A stretch of 64,000 nucleotides of DNA from Alentia gelatinosa. Its lineage: Eukaryota; Annelida; Polychaeta; Phyllodocida; Polynoidae. The DNA lies in NCBI GenBank assembly GCA_950022655.1, contig OX465579.1, forward strand, positions 75,217,193-75,281,192, given 5' to 3'. The position numbers were made by a program, and so were the translations under genes. Below are positions 57,001 through 63,000 of this stretch, one piece after another (position 1 is the stretch's first letter; each line of letters begins with the position of its first letter). The notes beneath the pieces were generated by a model. The model was not told the origin of the DNA. It saw nothing but the letters and a program-made list of their open reading frames with translations, and searched no databases.

Positions 57001-60000
57001 ACTCATGAGAAAGGGCCATCAACATAGATTGATTCAGTATTGTCCAAACCTTTTAAGCTACTAGTAACAGCAATAGGATTCCTCCTTATAAAAGATTCTG
57101 AATGAAAATGAAGCTTACCTGTAGTGCTCAGTAGTGTGGTTGTTTCCACAGCTGCTAAAAGAAAAAATAAGACATGAAATTAGATTGAACTATATATGGT
57201 GGTGAAAATCTCATCGAGTTCCCTTTTGGCCTGACAGTTGAACGAAGAGTATTGTACACTCTGACTATCACAGCTTGTGATAAAATTGGATTAAGACCCT
57301 CCCCAATATGTCCAAATCAGGTAGACTGGTTTAAATTTAATTACTACTAAGAATTATCTGTTATCTACAGAGGTTCATTGACTTTTTTATCCATCGTATA
57401 CAAAGCCCCCATTGAAAATGTATAGGGACTCAGTAAACCACGACCCATTGTATAAAACCTGTCAGATACAATAACTGTGGTATACGGATTCAAACCTGTG
57501 GTATACGGCCTTAAAACCATGGTATACGGGAAAAATAGTCCCTTTTGCTTTAGAGCAAAGAAATAGTCTCCACTGTTATACCATTTAATGTGGCAATTAC
57601 TGGGTTTAATTTATTCGAAAAGATGGATAATAAATACAATAAAAGATGATTTTGTGGACAGGCGGCTCTGTAAACCACTCAAGGTTGACCTCGTAATACA
57701 CTCGCTAGCGCTTGTGTATTACTAAGCGTCAACCTCTCGTGGTTTACGGCCGCCTGTCCACAAAACCATCGATTATTGTCTATATAGACCCTGCACTAGA
57801 GATCAAATGTGTGCTTGTGTAATTGATTAAAAGTACTTACAGTAAGAGCTCTCTTCTGATGTTGTAGGTGCTCCAGAGACTACAAAGGAAAGATCAAAGC
57901 ACATTTCAGGAAACTGGACTTGGATAGAACTGTGCAACTAGGATATGAAATTGCTAATATCATAAAACTGAGATTGTGTTTCCTCATTTTGTCACTGATT
58001 TTGAGGGGTGAGCCACATAGATAAAAAGTAGAAACTAGGATGCTCTTGAAATAAATTGACACATTTGTTGAAAACATCCATTTGTAACTCACCACTGGAA
58101 GTGTCTACTGATGTTGTTTCCACAGAGGCTAGAAATTAAATAGAGAGAACATGTTAAAAATAGGCCTTTGCCTCAATGAACTATCATAATGTGCATTGTA
58201 TTTCTATTCTTATTTTTGTTGAGATAAAAAATCTTTGCATTGTAATGGAGATGGTCAACATATTTAAAAGTACCTTTCTGCTTCCGCTCCATAAAGAGTA
58301 CTATTCTTAAGATAATTATCAAATTTTTCAATTCTATCAAATTGTACTACACAAATGCATCCTCTATCACAATGTTGAAAAAGGTTACAAATTATCCATC
58401 TTAATTGTTTATAATGGTTACTTAGAAAGGTCTATTGGTACTCACTCGAAGGAATTTCTGTTGAGTTTGGAGTTACCGATTCTGAAAGGTGATTTGAGAC
58501 TCATGAGAAAGGGCCATCAACATAGATCGATTCAGTATTGTCCAAACCCTTTAAGCTACTAGTAACAGCAATAGGATTCCTCCTTATAAAAGATTCTGAA
58601 TGAAAATGAAGCTTACCTGTAGTGCTCAGTAGTGGGGTTGTTTCTACAGCTGCTAAAAGAAAAAAAAAGACATGAGGTTAGATTGAACTATATATGGCGG
58701 TGAAAATCTCATCAATTTTCCTTTTGGCCCGACAGTTAAACCAAGAGTATTTTACATTCTGACTATCACAGCTTGTTATAAAATTGGATAAAGACCCTCC
58801 CCAATATGTCCAAATCAGGTAGACTCGTTTAAATTTAATCACTACTAAGAATTATGTGTTATCTACAGAGGTTCATTGATTATAGTCCCTGCACTAGAGA
58901 TCAAATGTGTGCTTGTGTAAATGATTAAAAGTACTTACAGGAAAAGCTCTCTTCTGATGTTGTAGGTGCTACAGACGCTACAAAGGAAAGATCAAAGCAC
59001 ATTTCAGGAAACTGGACTTGGATAGAACTGTGCAACCAGGATATGAAATTGCTAATATCATAAAACTGAGTTTGTGTTTCCTCATTTTGTCACTGATTTT
59101 GAGGGGTGAGCCACATAGATAAAAAGTAGAAATTAGGATGCTCTTGAAATAAATTGACACATTTGTTGAAAACATCCATTTGTAACTCACCACTGGAAGT
59201 GTCTACTGATGTTGTTTCCACAGAGGCTAGAAATTAAATAGAGAGAACATCTTAAAAATAGGCCTTTGCCTCAATGAACTATCATAATGTTCATTGTATT
59301 TCTATTCTTATTTTTGTTGAGATAAAAAATCTTTGCATTGTAATGGAGATGGTCAACATATTTAAAAGTACCTTTCTGCTTCCGCTCCATAGAGAGTACT
59401 TTTCTTAAGATAATTATCAAATTTTTCAATTCTATCAACACATACTACACAAATGCATCCTCTATCACAATGTTGAAAAAGGCTGCAAATTATCCATCTT
59501 AATTGTTTTTAATGGTTACTTAGAAAGGTCTATTGGTACTCACTCGAAGGAATTTCTGTTGAAGTTGGAGTTACCGATTCTGAAAGGTGATTTGAGACTC
59601 ATGAGAAAGGGCCATCAACATAGATCGATTCAGTATTGTCCAAACCTTTTAAGCTACTAGTAACAGCAATAGGATTCCTCCTTATAAAAGATTCTGAATG
59701 AAAATGAAGCTTACCTGTAGTGCTCAGTAGTGTGGTTGTTTCCACAGCTGCTAAAAGAAAAAATAAGACATGAAGTTAGATTGAACTATATATGGCGGTG
59801 AAAATCTCATCGAGTTCCCTTTTGGGCTGACAGTTGAACGAAGAGTATTGTACACTCTGACTATCACAGCTTGTGATAAAATTGGATTAAGACCCTTCCC
59901 AATATGTCCAAATCAGGTAGACTGGTTTAGATTTAATCACTACTAAGAATTATCTGTTATCTACAGAGGTTCATTGACTTTTTTATCCATCGTATACAAA

Positions 60001-63000
60001 GCCCCCATTGAAAATGTATGGGGACTCAGTAAACCACGACCCATTGTATAAAACCTGTCAGATACAATAACTGTGGTATACGGATTCAAACCTGTGGTAA
60101 ACGGCCCTAAAACCATGGTATATGGGAAAAATAGTCCCTTTTGCTTTAGAGCAAAGAAATAGTCTCCACTGTTATACCATTTAATGTGGCAATTACTGGG
60201 TTTAATTTATTCGAAAAGATGGATAATAAATACAATAGACGATGATTTTGTGGACAGGCGGCTCTGTAAACCACTCAAGGTTGACCTCGTAATACACTCG
60301 CTAGCGCTCGTGTATTACTAAGCGTCAACCTCTCGTGGTTTACGGCCGCCTATCCACAAAACCATCGATTATTGTCTATATAGACCCTGCACTAGAGATC
60401 AAATGTGTGCTTCTGTAATTGATTAAAAGTACTTACAGGAAGAGCTCTCTTCTGATGTTGTTGGTGCTCCAGAGACTACAAAGGAAAGATCAAAGCACTT
60501 TTCAGGAAACTGGACTTGGATAGAACTGTGCAACTAGGATATGAAATTGCTAATATCATAAAACTGAGATTGTGTTTCCTCATTTTGTCACTGATTTTGA
60601 GGGGTGAGCCACATAGATAAAAAGTAGAAATTAGGATGCTCTTGAAATAAATTGACACATTTGTTGAAAACATCCATTTGTAACTCACCACTGGAAGTGT
60701 CTACTGATGTTGTTTCCACAGAGGCTAGAAATTAAATAGAGAGAACATCTTAAAAATAGGCCTTTGCCTCAATGAACTATCATAATGGGCATTGTTTTTC
60801 TATTCTTATTTTTGTTGAGATAAAAAATCTTTGCACTGTGATGGAGATGGTCAACATATTTAAAAGTACCTTTCTGCTTCCGCTCCATAAAGAGTTCTAT
60901 TCTTAAGATAATTATCAAATTTTTCAATTCTATCAACTCATTCTACACAAATGCATCCTCTATCACAATGTTGAAAAAGGTTGCAAATTATCCATCTTAA
61001 TTGTTTATAATGGTTACTTAGAAAGGTCTATTGGTACTCACTCGAAGGAATTTCTGTTGAGGTTGGAGTAACCGATTCTGAAAGGTGATTTGAGACTCAT
61101 GAGAAGGGGCCATCAACATAGATCGATTCAGTATTGTCCAAACCCTTTAAGCTATTAGTAACAGCAATAGGATTCCTCCTTATAAAGATTCTGAATGAAA
61201 ATGAAGCTTACCTGTAGTGCTCAGTAGTGTGGTTGTTTCCACATCTGCTAAAAGAAAAAATAAGACATGAAGTTAGATTGAACTATATATGGCGGTGAAA
61301 ATCTCATCGAGTTCCCTTTTGGCCTGACAGTTGAACGAAGAGTATTGTACACTCTGACTATCACAGCTTGTGATAAATTTGGATTAAGACCCTCCCCAAT
61401 ATGTCCAAATCAGGTAGACTGGTTTAGATTTAATCACTACTAAGAATTATCTGTTATCTACAGAGGTTCATTGACTTTTTTATCCATCGTATACAAAGCC
61501 CCCATTGAAAATGTATGGGGACTCAGTAAACCACGACCCATTGTATAAACCTGTCAGATACAATAACTGTGGTATACCGATTCAAACCTGTGGTATACGG
61601 CCTTAAAACCATGGTATACAGGAAAAATAGTCCCTTTTGCTTTAGAGCAAAGAAATAGTCTCCACTGTTATACCATTTAATGTGGCAACTACTGGGTTTA
61701 ATTTATTCGAAAAGATAGACAATAAATACAATAGACGATGATTTTGTGGACAGGCGGCTCTGTAAACCACTCAAGGTTGACCTCGTAATACACTCGCTAG
61801 CGCTCGTGTATTACTAAGCGTCAACCTCTCATGGTTTACGGCCGCCTATCCACAAAACCATCGATTATTGTCTATATAGACCCTGCACTAGAGATCAAAT
61901 GTATGCTTCTGTAATTGATTAAAAGTACTTACAGGAAGAGCTCTCTTCTGATGTTGTAGGTGCTCCAGAGACTACAAAGGAAAGATCAAAGCACTTTTCA
62001 GGAAACTGGACTTGGATAGAACTGTGCAACTAGGATATGAAATTGCTAATATCATAAAACTGAGATTGTGTTTCCTCATTTTGTCACTGATTTTGAGGGG
62101 TGAGCCACATAGATAAAAAGTAGAAATTAGGATGCTCTTGAAATAAATTGACACATTTGTTGAAAACATCCATTTGTAACTCACCACTGGAAGTGTCTAC
62201 TGATGTTGTTTCCACAGAGGCTAGAAATTAAATAGAGAGAACATCTTAAAAATAGGCCTTTGCCTCAATGAACTATCATAATGGGCATTGTTTTTCTATT
62301 CTTATTTTTGTTGAGATAAAAAATCTTTGCACTGTGATGGAGATGGTCAACATATTTAAAAGTACCTTTCTGCTTCCGCTCCATAAAGAGTTCTATTCTT
62401 AAGATAATTATCAAATTTTTCAATTCTATCAACTCATTCTACACAAATGCATCCTCTATCACAATGTTGAAAAAGGTTGCAAATTATCCATCTTAATTGT
62501 TTATAATGGTTACTTAGAAAGGTCTATTGGTACTCACTCGAAGGAATTTCTGTTGAGGTTGGAGTCACCGATTCTGAAAGGTGATTTGAGACTCATGAGA
62601 AAGGGCCATCAACATAGATCGATTCAGTATTGTCCAAACCTTTTAAGCTACTAGTAACAGCAATAGGATTCATCCTTATAAAAGATTCTGAATGAAAATG
62701 AAGCTTACCTGTAGTGCTCAGTAGTGGGGTTGTTTCCACAGCTGCTAAAAGAAAAAAAAAGACATGAAGTTAGATTGAACTATATATGGCGGTGAAAATC
62801 TCATCAATTTCCCTTTTGGCCCGACAGTTAAACCAAGAGTATTGTACACTCTGACTATCACAGCTTGTGACAAAATTGGATAAAGACCCTCCCCAATATG
62901 TCCAAATTAGGTAGACTGGTTTAAATTTGATCACTACTAAGAATTATGTGTTATCTACAGGTTTCATTGAATATAGACCCTGCACTAGAAATCAAATGTG

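Larger units (their letters stand above)
29528..59433. repeat. 29.5-kb higher-order block, copy 2
   Basis: Near-identical to 1-27309 but with 2,597 extra bases at 53779-56375. Similarity drops to ordinary inter-unit level at about 59434, where copy 1 has ctattaactcattc and this copy ctatcaacacatac. The left boundary may lie further left than 29528, because copy 1 is cut by the window edge. Confidence 0.85.
59860..62500. repeat. Pair of adjacent near-identical long units (period about 1,496 bp)
   Basis: The two long units share changes seen nowhere else in the window: tggtttagattt (59921-59932 and 61415-61426), gcttctgtaatt, and gcattgtttttc (60789 and 62285 regions). Outer limits are approximate. 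Confidence 0.65.
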
